The notes: generated by a model not told the origin, from the letters alone. 64,000 nt of DNA from Nostoc sp. PCC 7107 (GCF_000316625.1 NC_019676.1:979001-1043000); one strand, 5' to 3'. Shown: positions 36,597-45,655, counted from the stretch's first letter. A program made the numbers and translations.

Positions 36597-36841
36597 CGAC
36601 TACCAGCAATAACTAGTCGTTCAGGAAGCCCCCCATCTAATATAAATTCTGCTCGCACCTGATACGCAGACATCTGATTCATTGATGTTTCTGAGGCTGC
36701 TTGATGAATTTGGTTGGCTGGAGTGTTTATGGCTAAAGTTGATTCTGTATAAAGGTTTTGCTCAGGTACAGAGTAACCAAAAGCTATTAGTCCAGATGCC
36801 AGAGAGGAGGCCATTAACTTGGAGTACAATTGTGTTGTCAT
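36593..36841 (-). CDS. small secreted or anchored protein of unknown function
   Basis: This 82-residue protein starts at the ATG at 36841 with GAGGAGG about 6 bases upstream, which makes the start convincing. The N-terminus (MTTQLYSKLMASSLASGLIAFGYS) is signal-like. The mature part is polar, ending LPERLVIAGSR. Its TAG stop overlaps the stop of the convergent haemagglutinin gene by four bases. No family is recognised. Confidence 0.6.
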   Translation of the reverse strand: MTTQLYSKLMASSLASGLIAFGYSVPEQNLYTESTLAINTPANQIHQAASETSMNQMSAYQVRAEFILDGGLPERLVIAGSR

Positions 36842-37075
36842 AGTATCCTCCTCAGATGAATAATGCTGACATACAGCCACAATTGTTAATAGGTAGAATA
36901 TTCTGTAAGTATGCACATCTGATGGAAAATACTCAGCACTCTGCCATCAAGCAAAAACCCTGGTTTCATGAAGAAACTAGGGTTCTGAATTTAATGTCAC
37001 TAAAAAATTTAGACTCTTTGCCAGACATGGGTTTAGATAATTATTTCTGACCCTGTCTCCTGCTATAATGGTTCC

Positions 37076-37837
37076 CTATTGAGGTGTGGTCACTTCTGAA
37101 GTGTGATTGATTGGTTGCAATACATTTTGTCCCTGGATTAATGGTGCTTGAGCGACTTCTGTCTCTAATTTTACGCCGTCTGTGGTTAATAAACTTACCC
37201 AATCGGCTTTGAGCGCTGAATCTTGAGGGCGAGAATAGCGTAACTGCGCCAAAGTATCAAGAGCATCTTGCCAAATACCAGCCTCAGCATACAAATTCAA
37301 GCGTTCTTGAGGAGAAGCGTTTGCTAACTTACTCATCAATTGTGGATTATCAATGCGTTGGATAGTTCCTTGAACTAACTTATCCAAAGAACGGTCTTGA
37401 GTATTGCAAATAATGGAAAAGTTCCATCTATATTTTTGACCTTTAGCCAGAGTGTTATCTGGTAGACTAACTCCAACTACACCAGTATTACCACTAGGTT
37501 TGTATTTTTGCTTGTAAACTTCTTGTTCATTTTCATCTTGCACCACTAATTCTACTTCTGGTGCTTTATTTTCAGGGATATAAAAATATAAGCTAGGATT
37601 CGCTATAGTTGTTAACCCAATATTTGATATCGGCACAATAGCAGTCAGAAACTGATTCTTGGCGACACAATTTATCCCGCGGGAACCGCCTGGAACTCTT
37701 CTACCAGGGCCTTTTCCTAAATTTGGTAAATTAATCTTGACTTCTGCTTGTACTGGCACTATGGAACTTAAGATGGTCAATCCTACAATTGCAGAGATTG
37801 CTGTAGACAAAAATTTTCTTGGTAAAAGGTTGTTCAT
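37076..37837 (-). CDS. DUF928 protein, copy 3 of the array
   Basis: This 253-residue protein has a signal peptide (cleavage near PVQAEV), a short RRVPGG motif, and a DUF928 domain (LTAIVPISNIGLTTIANPS, ELVVQDENEQEVYKQKYKPS, YRWNFSIICN). An alpha-helical C-terminal part follows (NLYAEAGIWQDALDTLAQLR). DUF928 is common in cyanobacteria and its function is unknown. It is the most downstream of three tandem paralogues and carries the conserved pair of cysteines (INC and IIC). Confidence 0.85.
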   Translation of the reverse strand: MNNLLPRKFLSTAISAIVGLTILSSIVPVQAEVKINLPNLGKGPGRRVPGGSRGINCVAKNQFLTAIVPISNIGLTTIANPSLYFYIPENKAPEVELVVQDENEQEVYKQKYKPSGNTGVVGVSLPDNTLAKGQKYRWNFSIICNTQDRSLDKLVQGTIQRIDNPQLMSKLANASPQERLNLYAEAGIWQDALDTLAQLRYSRPQDSALKADWVSLLTTDGVKLETEVAQAPLIQGQNVLQPINHTSEVTTPQ

Positions 37838-37863
37838 AATGAGATGTAATTCTAGGCTAGAGT

Positions 37864-38790
37864 TTAAAATTTATGCTTGTTTTTAGGTGGTAATACTTCT
37901 GGGGAAGGAATTAAAGGCTGCTGCACGATTTGCTGATTCAAGCGGACATCTGGTGTAGTTAACAATTCTTCCCAATCAGATACTATTTCGGGATTATGAG
38001 GAAACAAGTAGCGTCTTTGTGCCACAGTAGCAAGAGCATCATGCCAAATACCTGCTGCTGCATACAACCCTGTACGCTCTTGTCTAGTTGCTTGTTGTAA
38101 TTTTTTTACCAGTTGTAACTCTGGCAGCACGCGTTGTATCAAACCAGCTACAACCTTATTTTGAGACTTGTCTGTAGGATTACATATTACAGATAATTTC
38201 CATTTGTATTGTTTGTTTACTGCTAAAGAATTCACAGGCAGGCGTATGCTAATTATGCCAGCTTTGTTGTTAGGTTTATATTTCTGTATGTAAACCTCTT
38301 GCTCAGTTTCATTTTGAACAACTAGCTCTAATTCTGGTGCAGAAGTTTGGGGAACATAAAAAAATAAGGCAGGATTTGACAGGGTAGTTAATCCTAATTG
38401 GGATTCGGGAATTAAAGCTGTTAACGGTATTTTTCCTGACAAACATTGATTAGGAACTGGTACAGATGCTCCATTACGGTCTTGATTTGGCGGAATTGTC
38501 CTTTGAATAGGAGGAATAACAATGTTACCACCGTTACCACCAAAACCACGAGTAGGCGGTGCTACTGGTGGTGCTGGTTGTGTTTGGAGGATGTCTACAT
38601 TTATCTCACCTCCAGACGGTGGTTCATACGCACGTGTTCCCGCTGGGATCAATCTCCGTGGGCTACCAAGAACCGGAGGGACAAATATAATTTTTTCTCT
38701 GGCTACTGCGGTATTTACGGGTAAAACACTAGTAATACCAACAGTTGTAGCTAAGATTATCCCGATTGTTTGTAGTTTTGGAGAGATCAT
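37864..38790 (-). CDS. DUF928 protein, copy 2 of the array
   Basis: This 308-residue paralogue carries a signal peptide, then an extra Pro/Gly-rich region (about 40-110, TQPAPPVAPPTRGFGGNGGN) absent from its neighbours. The DUF928 core follows (LTALIPESQLGLTTLSNPAL, QEVYIQKYKPNNKAGI, KWKLSVICNPTD) and the same helical tail (YAAAGIWHDALATVAQRRY). It starts 31 bp after copy 1 and is probably co-transcribed with it. Confidence 0.85.
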   Translation of the reverse strand: MISPKLQTIGIILATTVGITSVLPVNTAVAREKIIFVPPVLGSPRRLIPAGTRAYEPPSGGEINVDILQTQPAPPVAPPTRGFGGNGGNIVIPPIQRTIPPNQDRNGASVPVPNQCLSGKIPLTALIPESQLGLTTLSNPALFFYVPQTSAPELELVVQNETEQEVYIQKYKPNNKAGIISIRLPVNSLAVNKQYKWKLSVICNPTDKSQNKVVAGLIQRVLPELQLVKKLQQATRQERTGLYAAAGIWHDALATVAQRRYLFPHNPEIVSDWEELLTTPDVRLNQQIVQQPLIPSPEVLPPKNKHKF

Positions 38791-38821
38791 CTGCTTGATT
38801 TCTGCTATGGGGAAATGTTGC

Positions 38822-39634
38822 TCAATTATTTAACAACAGTTTTGGAGCTTCTTTTTCGGGAATTAAAGGTTTTTGTGCTAATTGTTTATCAAACTCCACT
38901 CCGGGTGCTGTTAACAATGCTTCCCAATCAGCTTTGAGTGTTAAATCATGAGGACGCGCGTATCTCAATTTTGCTAAAGTATCAAGGGCATCATGCCAGA
39001 TTCCTGCATCTGCGTAGAGTAGCACACGCTCTTGAGGGGTGGCTTGTGCTAGTTTACTCATAAGTAAAGAATTTTCCAAACGTTGGATAGTTCCTTGGAC
39101 AAGTTTATCTAAAGAAGGGTCGTTGGGATTACATTTGATTGAGAAAGTCCACCTATATTTTTGATTTACAGCTATGGTGTCCGGTGGTAGATGTATTCCT
39201 ATTACTCCTGCTGTGGTATTTGGCTGATACTTCTGTTGGTAAACAGTTTGTCCATCTCGATTATCATTTTGAATGACTAATTCTAGATTGGTAGCGGCAT
39301 TTTGGGGAATAAAGAAATATAAGGTGGGATTCCCCACTGTGGTTAATCCCAGGTTTGACTGAGGAATTAAGGCTGTGAGAATTTGATCTTTGGCTATACA
39401 AGTTCCCCCGCGTGTAGCTGCTGGTACTCTTCGATTAGGACTTCCTAAAGATGGTGGTAGGCGTAATCTCACGCGAGTACCAGACTGGACTGTTCTTTTC
39501 GGCTTCCCTAGAGTAGTTGGTAGAGCTTCTGTTTCTGGCTGGGCGATCGCAATGTTAGTAGGAGAGAGGACAGTAAACTCAAAAATAGCTGTGAGGAATA
39601 TTAGCCAGATTTTTTGTGGCATCGCGGCGAGCAT
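38822..39634 (-). CDS. DUF928 protein, copy 1 of the array
   Basis: This 270-residue paralogue has a signal peptide (cleavage near NIAIAQ), two SGTR/GSPNRRVP motifs, and the DUF928 core (LTALIPQSNLGLTTVGNPTL, YQQKYQPNTTAGVIG, YRWTFSIKCNPNDPS), then the tail YADAGIWHDALDTLAKLRYA. It is the first gene of the array. An internal Met at 39622 is an alternative start. No Shine-Dalgarno is strong at either. Probably periplasmic or surface-associated. Confidence 0.85.
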   Translation of the reverse strand: MLAAMPQKIWLIFLTAIFEFTVLSPTNIAIAQPETEALPTTLGKPKRTVQSGTRVRLRLPPSLGSPNRRVPAATRGGTCIAKDQILTALIPQSNLGLTTVGNPTLYFFIPQNAATNLELVIQNDNRDGQTVYQQKYQPNTTAGVIGIHLPPDTIAVNQKYRWTFSIKCNPNDPSLDKLVQGTIQRLENSLLMSKLAQATPQERVLLYADAGIWHDALDTLAKLRYARPHDLTLKADWEALLTAPGVEFDKQLAQKPLIPEKEAPKLLLNN

Positions 39635-39674
39635 TAAATATACTCCTACTATTGCGGAATTTTCATAAATTTAA

Positions 39675-40412
39675 CTATATTCCACCAAACCACTCATAAC
39701 CTTGGTCAACCCAATAACCTTTTTGACTGCGGAGATTACTCGTTAATGTAATGCGAGTTACCCATTTAGATTGTTTATAGCCAAGCTTAATAGGGGAGGC
39801 TAGACGTAATGGCGCTCCATTGTCTGCCGGTAAAGGTTGGCCATTTTTTTGATAAGCCAGTAGAGTTTGGGGGTGCATGACGGAGGCGATATCCCAGCTT
39901 TCATAGTATGGGATACCAGTATCATCCATATCAGCAGACTGAAAGTAGGCGTAGCGGACTTGAGATTTTGGTTGTACTAGATTCAGTAAATCTTGTAAGC
40001 GGACTCCTCCCCACTGTACAATCGCTGCCCAACCTTCAACGCACACATGACGGATTACCATTGATTTTAGAGGTAATTTTTGGATGTCTGCCATACTTAA
40101 TTGCATTGGCTGATTGACTTCACCATCAATAATCAAGCGAAATTTTTCGAGATCAATTTGCGGAGTACTATTACCATTAACAAGTAAGGCCTGTGGTTCA
40201 ATTGCACTGACAGGAAACTCTGGGACTGGTGTCTGCGGTTTGAGTAATAATTCGCCAATTTTTAGGTTTAGCGGCTCAGTGAGGCTACCGACTTGCTCTG
40301 ACAACAGGTTAGTACCACAACTGCTCAGAAGTAAACCCATACTGGAGATTCCCGATAGTTGCAGCAATCGACGGCGTGTCAATAGATGGCGCGGTGCTGT
40401 GAATTCTTTCAT
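39675..40412 (-). CDS. molybdopterin-dependent oxidoreductase (sulphite oxidase/MsrP-like)
   Basis: This 245-residue protein starts with a twin-arginine-type leader (TRRRLLQLSG) and a lipobox ending at Cys32 (LLLSSC). The oxidoreductase molybdopterin domain follows, with the molybdenum-ligating cysteine in RHVCVEGWAAIVQW at about Cys124 and PLRLASPIKLGYKQSKWV near the C-terminus. It lies 10 bp after a cytochrome b gene, its likely membrane electron partner, as in MsrP-MsrQ or related sulphite/sulphoxide systems. The substrate is not determined. Confidence 0.88.
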   Translation of the reverse strand: MKEFTAPRHLLTRRRLLQLSGISSMGLLLSSCGTNLLSEQVGSLTEPLNLKIGELLLKPQTPVPEFPVSAIEPQALLVNGNSTPQIDLEKFRLIIDGEVNQPMQLSMADIQKLPLKSMVIRHVCVEGWAAIVQWGGVRLQDLLNLVQPKSQVRYAYFQSADMDDTGIPYYESWDIASVMHPQTLLAYQKNGQPLPADNGAPLRLASPIKLGYKQSKWVTRITLTSNLRSQKGYWVDQGYEWFGGI

Positions 40413-40422
40413 ACCACCTCTT

Positions 40423-41031
40423 CTAAGTAAACATTGATTTAATCAGACGATAACCGCCGACTTTCTGAGATAACAGAAAATGAGCGATGACAAATACTAC
40501 AATTATGGGGACGCTAACAAAGTGAACTACGCGTAAGATTTGCCAATTAACAAATAAGCCCGATAACCAATGTAGTTGGGCTGGTTTGTACATTGCTAAC
40601 CCAGAGGCGATCGCCAGGATCAATACTGGGACAATTCCTGTATAAATTAACCGATGCCAAGCATAGTTTTTTCGTTTTGGATTCTGCCCTTTTTGTAAAA
40701 CTTGCAAGTCACCTTGGGAAACAAACCGCTTTTCCCAGCGCTTTGTGAAAAATATATAAACACCATACGCTAACAAGTTCAGCGCAAACAACCACATTGC
40801 GGCAAAGTGCCAGTTGCGTCCCCCGCCTAACCATCCTCCTAGTAAGAATGTCCGAGGAAATGTCCAAGCACCCCGTCCACCAAACACAGGGTTAGCGTTG
40901 TAGATTTGCAATCCACTGCCAATCATCACAATCAAACTAATGATATTGATGCCGTGAAATATTTTGGCAGACAACTCTTGTTTCGGCCCCACCGGAGGTT
41001 TGCTACGTTTGCCAGCTTTAGAAGAAGCCAT
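40423..41031 (-). CDS. cytochrome b/b6-type membrane subunit
   Basis: This 202-residue protein has four hydrophobic segments with candidate haem-ligating histidines (AKIFHGINIIS, GGRNWHFAAMWLFALNL, YAWHRLIYTG, VVHFVSVPIIVVFVIAHFLL). That is the layout of cytochrome b561/Ni-Fe-hydrogenase cytochrome b proteins. Its gene immediately precedes the molybdopterin oxidoreductase, so it probably exchanges electrons between the quinone pool and that enzyme. Confidence 0.85.
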   Translation of the reverse strand: MASSKAGKRSKPPVGPKQELSAKIFHGINIISLIVMIGSGLQIYNANPVFGGRGAWTFPRTFLLGGWLGGGRNWHFAAMWLFALNLLAYGVYIFFTKRWEKRFVSQGDLQVLQKGQNPKRKNYAWHRLIYTGIVPVLILAIASGLAMYKPAQLHWLSGLFVNWQILRVVHFVSVPIIVVFVIAHFLLSQKVGGYRLIKSMFT

Positions 41032-41227
41032 AGAAAATCCTAATTTTTGTATTCAAACCTAACATGGATCAGGTGTTCTACTGCCTTATTGAATAACGGA
41101 TACCTAATACTTATATCAGGTTTATTTCTCGACTTTATGCTTTTTTTGAATTGGTAATAGAATGATTACAAAAGTATTTATCTATTACCAATTAATATTC
41201 ATTACCAATAATTAACCAGCCTAGAGA

Positions 41228-41725
41228 TTATTTGCTGAAGGCAGCATAACCAAAGGTAGCATTAAATTTGCGACACCAAATTGCCGCACTGGCGAAATCT
41301 GCAATCTTGATATTATCTGGGATTGCATAGCGTTGAGTCCCAGAGGTTTTTTGCAAGCGTCCTAAACTTGCATAATCTTTTTCAGTGATGCCGTAAATTT
41401 GCGGTTTGTCTTGGCGGTGTAAAATCACAAACAAGTCTGGCCCGCTGTCTGTTTTGAAGTTTTGATCCAATACTAAAAAGCTTTTACCATTCTCAGTAAT
41501 AATACTGGCACTACCTTTAGTTACGTGTTCTCCTTTGACAAAACTACCAAATTTGATGACTGTTTCTGTGGATGACGCTGAAGTTGTGGGGGATGCAGTC
41601 TCAGCAACTTGAACGTTCTGTACACCTTGGCTAGAAGACTTTTCCGTAGGCTGTGTAGCAATCTCTTTTGTACAACTAACGATCGCCAAAGCTGTCAAAC
41701 TCAAAATTATTAATTTCCCTTGCAT
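41228..41725 (-). CDS. DM13-domain lipoprotein
   Basis: This 165-residue protein has a lipoprotein signal (LSLTALAIVSC), a Ser/Thr-rich linker and a C-terminal DM13 domain (about 60-165) with GSFVKGEHVTKGSASI, DSGPDLFVILH and AAIWCRKFNATFGYAAF. DM13 domains carry a near-invariant cysteine and are proposed to take part in extracellular redox reactions. It is flanked by cytochrome b and CcdA genes, consistent with a periplasmic redox role. Confidence 0.85.
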   Translation of the reverse strand: MQGKLIILSLTALAIVSCTKEIATQPTEKSSSQGVQNVQVAETASPTTSASSTETVIKFGSFVKGEHVTKGSASIITENGKSFLVLDQNFKTDSGPDLFVILHRQDKPQIYGITEKDYASLGRLQKTSGTQRYAIPDNIKIADFASAAIWCRKFNATFGYAAFSK

Positions 41726-41934
41726 GGCTCAAAAGCCTCCAATTCAGGTATCTCTATTGATTTGTTGCGCTTGTTGATTACCACAATTCGTGTTAGCACA
41801 TTCAGGATAATTACTGTCATGATTGCAACTTACCATGAAGTTACTATTAACTACACTGAAAGTATTGAAAAACCCTGAAAATTTAGCAAGAATTTATAAA
41901 ATACCTCACAAATTGGATCTGGTTGTTGGAGAAT

Positions 41935-42624
41935 TTACAGTGGAAGCCTGGGAAACATAGGAGCTAACCACAATTGAATTTGCACATCCCAGCCCAGAAG
42001 AATGGCGATCGCGGATGCGGCTACTAAAACCCCGCCCACTCTATGTAACATTTCACTTTGAGAACGCAAACCCAACAAGGTTTTACTGGCATAACGCCCA
42101 GCATAAGCGATCGCGAGTAACGGTAACGCGGCTCCCACACCAAAAGCCAATAACAGGATGAATGTCCCCCAAATTTCATGTTTGCTGGCTGCCAAAATTA
42201 AAATGCTCCCCAGTACAGGCCCAGCACAAGGAGTCCACAACAAACCAAGCTGAGTTCCTAACCAAAATTCTCCAGTTAATCCTACCCCTGTGGTTCTTTT
42301 GATTCTGCCTAATTGCAAATAACTCAGTAGCAGATAACTCCACTTAGGAAAGATAGATAGCAAACCCAAGAATAACAGAATAAATATACCCACATAACGC
42401 AAAGTATTGGCCAGATTAGCTAACCAACTGCTGGCAATTCCTAGCAAACTACCTGCTGTGGCAAATCCAGCTACTAAACCAGCTACTAAAGCCACCGGGC
42501 CGTAACGATGGGTAGAAAGCGATCGCCCCACTAAAACAGGTAAAACAGGCAAAACACAAGGTGACAGTACAGTTAAAGTCCCTGCCAAAATTGCTAATCC
42601 GGCTGATAGGGAAGTGATTGCCAT
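41935..42624 (-). CDS. ccdA: CcdA-like thiol-disulphide electron transporter
   Basis: This 229-residue, six-helix membrane protein has the paired conserved cysteines of CcdA (SPCVLPVLPVLVG and WTPCAGPVLGS). CcdA moves reducing equivalents from cytosolic thioredoxin to periplasmic thiol proteins, for cytochrome c maturation among other uses. It starts 6 bp after the upstream thioredoxin-like lipoprotein gene, which is its probable partner. Confidence 0.92.
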   Translation of the reverse strand: MAITSLSAGLAILAGTLTVLSPCVLPVLPVLVGRSLSTHRYGPVALVAGLVAGFATAGSLLGIASSWLANLANTLRYVGIFILLFLGLLSIFPKWSYLLLSYLQLGRIKRTTGVGLTGEFWLGTQLGLLWTPCAGPVLGSILILAASKHEIWGTFILLLAFGVGAALPLLAIAYAGRYASKTLLGLRSQSEMLHRVGGVLVAASAIAILLGWDVQIQLWLAPMFPRLPL

Positions 42625-42630
42625 CTTGAC

Positions 42631-43239
42631 CTATCCTAAAAGCTGACGAATCATCTGTTCTGTGTCTGAATAAGCACCTTCACCAATGTGGTCGTAGCGA
42701 ATCACGCCTTGGCGGTCTGCTAAAAACAAATGCGGCCAGTATTCGTTTTTGTAAGCGTTCCAAGTTTTGAATTCGTTATCGATCGGCACTGGATAGGTAA
42801 TTTTGTGCTTTTGCAAAGCTTGTTTGACATTGTTGACCACTTTTTCATAAGCAAATTCTGGTGTGTGAACACCTACAACTTTGAGTCCTTTATCTGCATA
42901 CTCTTGATGCCAACGGGTAACGTATGGCAGGGTACGCTGACAATTAATACAAGCAAATGTCCAAAATTGAATTAATACCACGCTCCCTTTGAGGTCAGCC
43001 GTTGTTAAAGGTGAGGAGTTGAGCCACTGGGAAATCCCTTGGAATTCGGGGAGCAGTTGTGTGTTAGCTGGTACCGCAGCGACACTTTGAGTAGGAACGT
43101 TACTAGGCGTAGGCGCAACAGCACTGGGAACTGAGATTTTTTGAGAACAACCAGAGGCGATCGCCACTCCACCTGCTCCTAATGCTCCTAACCCCAGATA
43201 GGTCAGAAGTCGGCGGCGCTTGAGGAAATATTTATCCAT
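42631..43239 (-). CDS. TlpA-like thioredoxin-fold lipoprotein
   Basis: The protein of about 202 residues starts at ATG 43239. The leader has KRRRLLTYLGLGALGAGG and a lipobox ending at Cys31 (IASGC), so it may be Tat-exported and lipid-anchored. The thioredoxin-fold domain (about 62-200) has the active-site pair Cys97-Ile-Asn-Cys100 in WTFACINCQRT. It belongs to the AhpC/TSA-redoxin group. A longer frame upstream to 43395 has no support as coding sequence. Confidence 0.9.
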   Translation of the reverse strand: MDKYFLKRRRLLTYLGLGALGAGGVAIASGCSQKISVPSAVAPTPSNVPTQSVAAVPANTQLLPEFQGISQWLNSSPLTTADLKGSVVLIQFWTFACINCQRTLPYVTRWHQEYADKGLKVVGVHTPEFAYEKVVNNVKQALQKHKITYPVPIDNEFKTWNAYKNEYWPHLFLADRQGVIRYDHIGEGAYSDTEQMIRQLLG

Positions 43240-43569
43240 AAAGCAATTGTTGTAGTTATGAAGATTAATCGAAATGCTTTTGAGTTTCGGATGATGGCGG
43301 AGATACCGAAACGACTTTTCGGAGAAATGGGTGCGTTGTGTACGCACCCATAAATTACTTTGGTAATTTTTACCTGTTTTGAGAAATAGTCCCAAGCTTG
43401 GAACTCATACAGGATAAAACTTGACCAACTTTTACCTCAACAGTTTTCAAGAACAGTTACAAAAAGTTTTTTGAGCAATTCTTGTATAAACAAGTGGCTT
43501 CAGGATACAAACTTTTTTATTTGGGTAAAAACTGCCTTTTTAGTCAATGTATCCTAAGTAACCTAACTA
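43240..43569. other. intergenic region, nothing recognised
   Basis: About 330 bp between the thioredoxin-like gene and the MxKDx-repeat lipoprotein. Part of it (43330-43350) is a short palindrome-like GTGCGTTGTGTACGCACCC. The rest is AT-rich. I see no gene or convincing RNA. Confidence 0.4.
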
Positions 43570-43848
43570 TTAGGGTGTTGTAGTTGGTGCAGGAGTAGTA
43601 CCTTCTTTCTTCATCGCGTCGCCTTTCTTCATTGCGTCGCCTTCTTTCTTCATTGCGCCTTCATTCTTCATAGCGCCGCCTTCATTCTTCATAGCGCCGC
43701 CTTCATTTTTCATAGCGCCACCGCTATCATTAGCAGGAGAAGCAGTAGGTGTACCAGAAGCGCCAGGATTCTCACCACCTGAGCAAGCAACTAAGCTTCC
43801 CATTAAAGCAAGACTTGCAACCACACCAACAAATTTTAACTTCATCAT
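43570..43848 (-). CDS. pentapeptide MxKDx-type repeat lipoprotein
   Basis: The protein of about 92 residues starts at the MMKLKFVG methionines (43848/43845). A lipoprotein signal ends at LMGSLVAC, followed by a Gly/Ser/Thr/Pro linker. Seven near-tandem units of the AMKNEGG/AMKKEGD type (Met-Lys-Asn/Lys-Glu/Gly) follow, and the tail is TTPAPTTTP. It resembles the Met-x-Lys-Asp-x pentapeptide-repeat family, small secreted proteins of unknown function with possible metal or redox roles because of the Met/acidic pattern. Confidence 0.75.
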   Translation of the reverse strand: MMKLKFVGVVASLALMGSLVACSGGENPGASGTPTASPANDSGGAMKNEGGAMKNEGGAMKNEGAMKKEGDAMKKGDAMKKEGTTPAPTTTP

Positions 43849-44122
43849 CTTTCGGAACCCCTTAAAAGTCTCACTAAAGAAATAGACGAGGATCATCCTG
43901 TATAATCATACGGATGAAGCCAGATTTTGATAACAAATTAACTTTTTTTTAAAATTACTTTGCGAAAATTAATTTTACTTAACAATCTGACTTCATCTCC
44001 GATTGGGATATGTCTATGTAATTAGTACACTGTTATCTTTGGGCATTACGCAAAAAGTCAAGAATTCAACATAAATGTTTGTTGTGGAAATTGGGTGTAA
44101 GTACTTATAGGTTTGGAAAAGT

Positions 44123-44314
44123 TTATAAATCGGTCTTGATTTTGATTTTACCGACGGCTCTACCAACTTTTTCCCATGTTCTAGCTGTTTCTGCGTCTTG
44201 CCAATTAGTTCTCAAATGTTCAGCCTTTTCGTAACAGACCTGCGAAAGTATACTAAGCACACCAGATAAACTCATATTCTCGATCATTATCTCTATGTCG
44301 CTTTTGTCGTACAT
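44123..44314 (-). CDS. small conserved cyanobacterial protein
   Basis: This 63-residue protein starts at ATG 44314 with GGAG about 9 bases upstream. The sequence LSGVLSILSQVCYEKAEHLR and WQDAETARTWEKVGRAVGKI resembles small hypothetical proteins common in Nostoc-type genomes. It is helical, has no membrane segment, and its role is unknown. Confidence 0.65.
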   Translation of the reverse strand: MYDKSDIEIMIENMSLSGVLSILSQVCYEKAEHLRTNWQDAETARTWEKVGRAVGKIKIKTDL

Positions 44315-44561
44315 TTTTACAACTCCGAAGCAAAATTTTGTGAAAAAGCTTTGATATAAGTCATCATCTATCAAATTTGGTAGCGATGATACCTGGAATT
44401 GGGCTATCTCGTCATGCAGCAATAGAATGACTTAAAAATTACCTTGGGGATAGCCGGATATATGTCTGATGGTCAGAAGCCAGGAATCAGGTGGGTGAAA
44501 ACAACGATACATTCCCTACTAGATTTTTCTGGTAAAAATAATGCGTGTGATTCTCATGGAA

Positions 44562-44683
44562 TTTTAGATTTTAGATTTTAAATTTTGGATTGAAGATTCA
44601 AAATTCAAAATTTAAACAGGTGACAGGTTCCTCTGACTTTAGGTATATGGTCAATCTAAAATCTAAAATCTAGAATCCGAAAT
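44562..44683. repeat. inverted pair of heptamer arrays reaching the end of trhO
   Basis: TTTTAGA/TTTTAAA/TTTTGGA-type heptamers (44562-44590) are mirrored by AATCTAA, AATCTAA, AATCTAG, AATCCGA (44653-44680) in inverted orientation, able to form a long AU-rich hairpin. The second array overlaps the last codons of trhO. The spacer 44315-44662 has no other feature. Confidence 0.7.
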
Positions 44684-45583
44684 CGTGTGACTGGCTTGCT
44701 GGAGTTGATATTGTCGCCACTTTTCTTGCTGACGGACTCGTTTCTCTTCAGTCAGTTGAGCGAAACAGTAGGGACAAGAAATTCCTGCTTCATAATGAGG
44801 AGAAGCTTTATCTGATTCAGCAATTGGGTGTCCACAACAAAAGCACAACTCATGACTACCTGCTGCTAATCCATGACGAACAGCTACCCGTTCATCAAAG
44901 ACAAAACATTCGCCTTCCCATAAGCTTTCTGCGGCGGGAATTTCGGCTAAATATTTGAGAATACCGCCTTTGAGGTGATAAACTTCAGTAAATCCTTGAG
45001 ATAGCATAAAAGATGAAGCTTTTTCGCAGCGAATTCCACCAGTACAAAATAAAGCAACTTTTTTATGCTGATTGGGGTTGAGGTGATGCTGCACATATTC
45101 CGGGAACTCCCGAAAAGAATTTGTGTGCGGGTTATTAGCTCGTTGAAAAGTCCCAATTCTGACTTCATACTCATTGCGAGTATCAATCACCGTAACTTCT
45201 GGGTCAGAAATTAAATCATTCCATTCTGCTGGAGTGACATAAATACCCACTTGCTGATTTGGGTCAACTTCCGGTAAACCCAAAGTCACAATTTCTGACT
45301 TCAATCGTACCTTCATCCGTTCAAAAGGCGGTGTCTGAGCGTAAGATTCTTTGGATTCTAAATCCGCTAAACAGCGATCGCTACGTAGATAAGCAAAAAC
45401 AGCATCAATGCTTTGACGCGAACCCGCAATTGTGCCGTTAATACCTTCGGCTGCTAACAAAATTGTCCCTTTAATATCTTGTGCTAGACAGTAAGACAGC
45501 AAGGGTTCTTGTTTTTCGGCAAAGTCGGGCAAACTGACAAATTTATAAAATGTGGCGACAATCTGGGTATTTTCTTGGTTCAT
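44663..45583 (-). CDS. trhO: tRNA uridine(34) hydroxylase TrhO (rhodanese family)
   Basis: This 306-residue protein has an N-terminal acylphosphatase-like domain ([16 protein letters not shown]) and a rhodanese domain with catalytic Cys180 in [12 protein letters not shown]. The C-terminal Cys-rich region ([14 protein letters not shown]) is probably a zinc site. Family knowledge: TrhO hydroxylates U34 of certain tRNAs. Its last residues SDSRF and the stop are encoded in a heptamer repeat. Confidence 0.92.
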   Translation of the reverse strand: MNQENTQIVATFYKFVSLPDFAEKQEPLLSYCLAQDIKGTILLAAEGINGTIAGSRQSIDAVFAYLRSDRCLADLESKESYAQTPPFERMKVRLKSEIVTLGLPEVDPNQQVGIYVTPAEWNDLISDPEVTVIDTRNEYEVRIGTFQRANNPHTNSFREFPEYVQHHLNPNQHKKVALFCTGGIRCEKASSFMLSQGFTEVYHLKGGILKYLAEIPAAESLWEGECFVFDERVAVRHGLAAGSHELCFCCGHPIAESDKASPHYEAGISCPYCFAQLTEEKRVRQQEKWRQYQLQQASHTISDSRF

Positions 45584-45655
45584 CCCTTTAGTAATGGAAC
45601 AATCTTCCTGTACAATTTTTAGAGTAGCTAAATTTGACTACCTTTTTAATTTTAC

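Noticed and set aside
36856-37050. 64-codon plus-strand frame between the small secreted gene and the DUF928 array
   Set aside because: TTG-type start, no Shine-Dalgarno and no recognisable motif.
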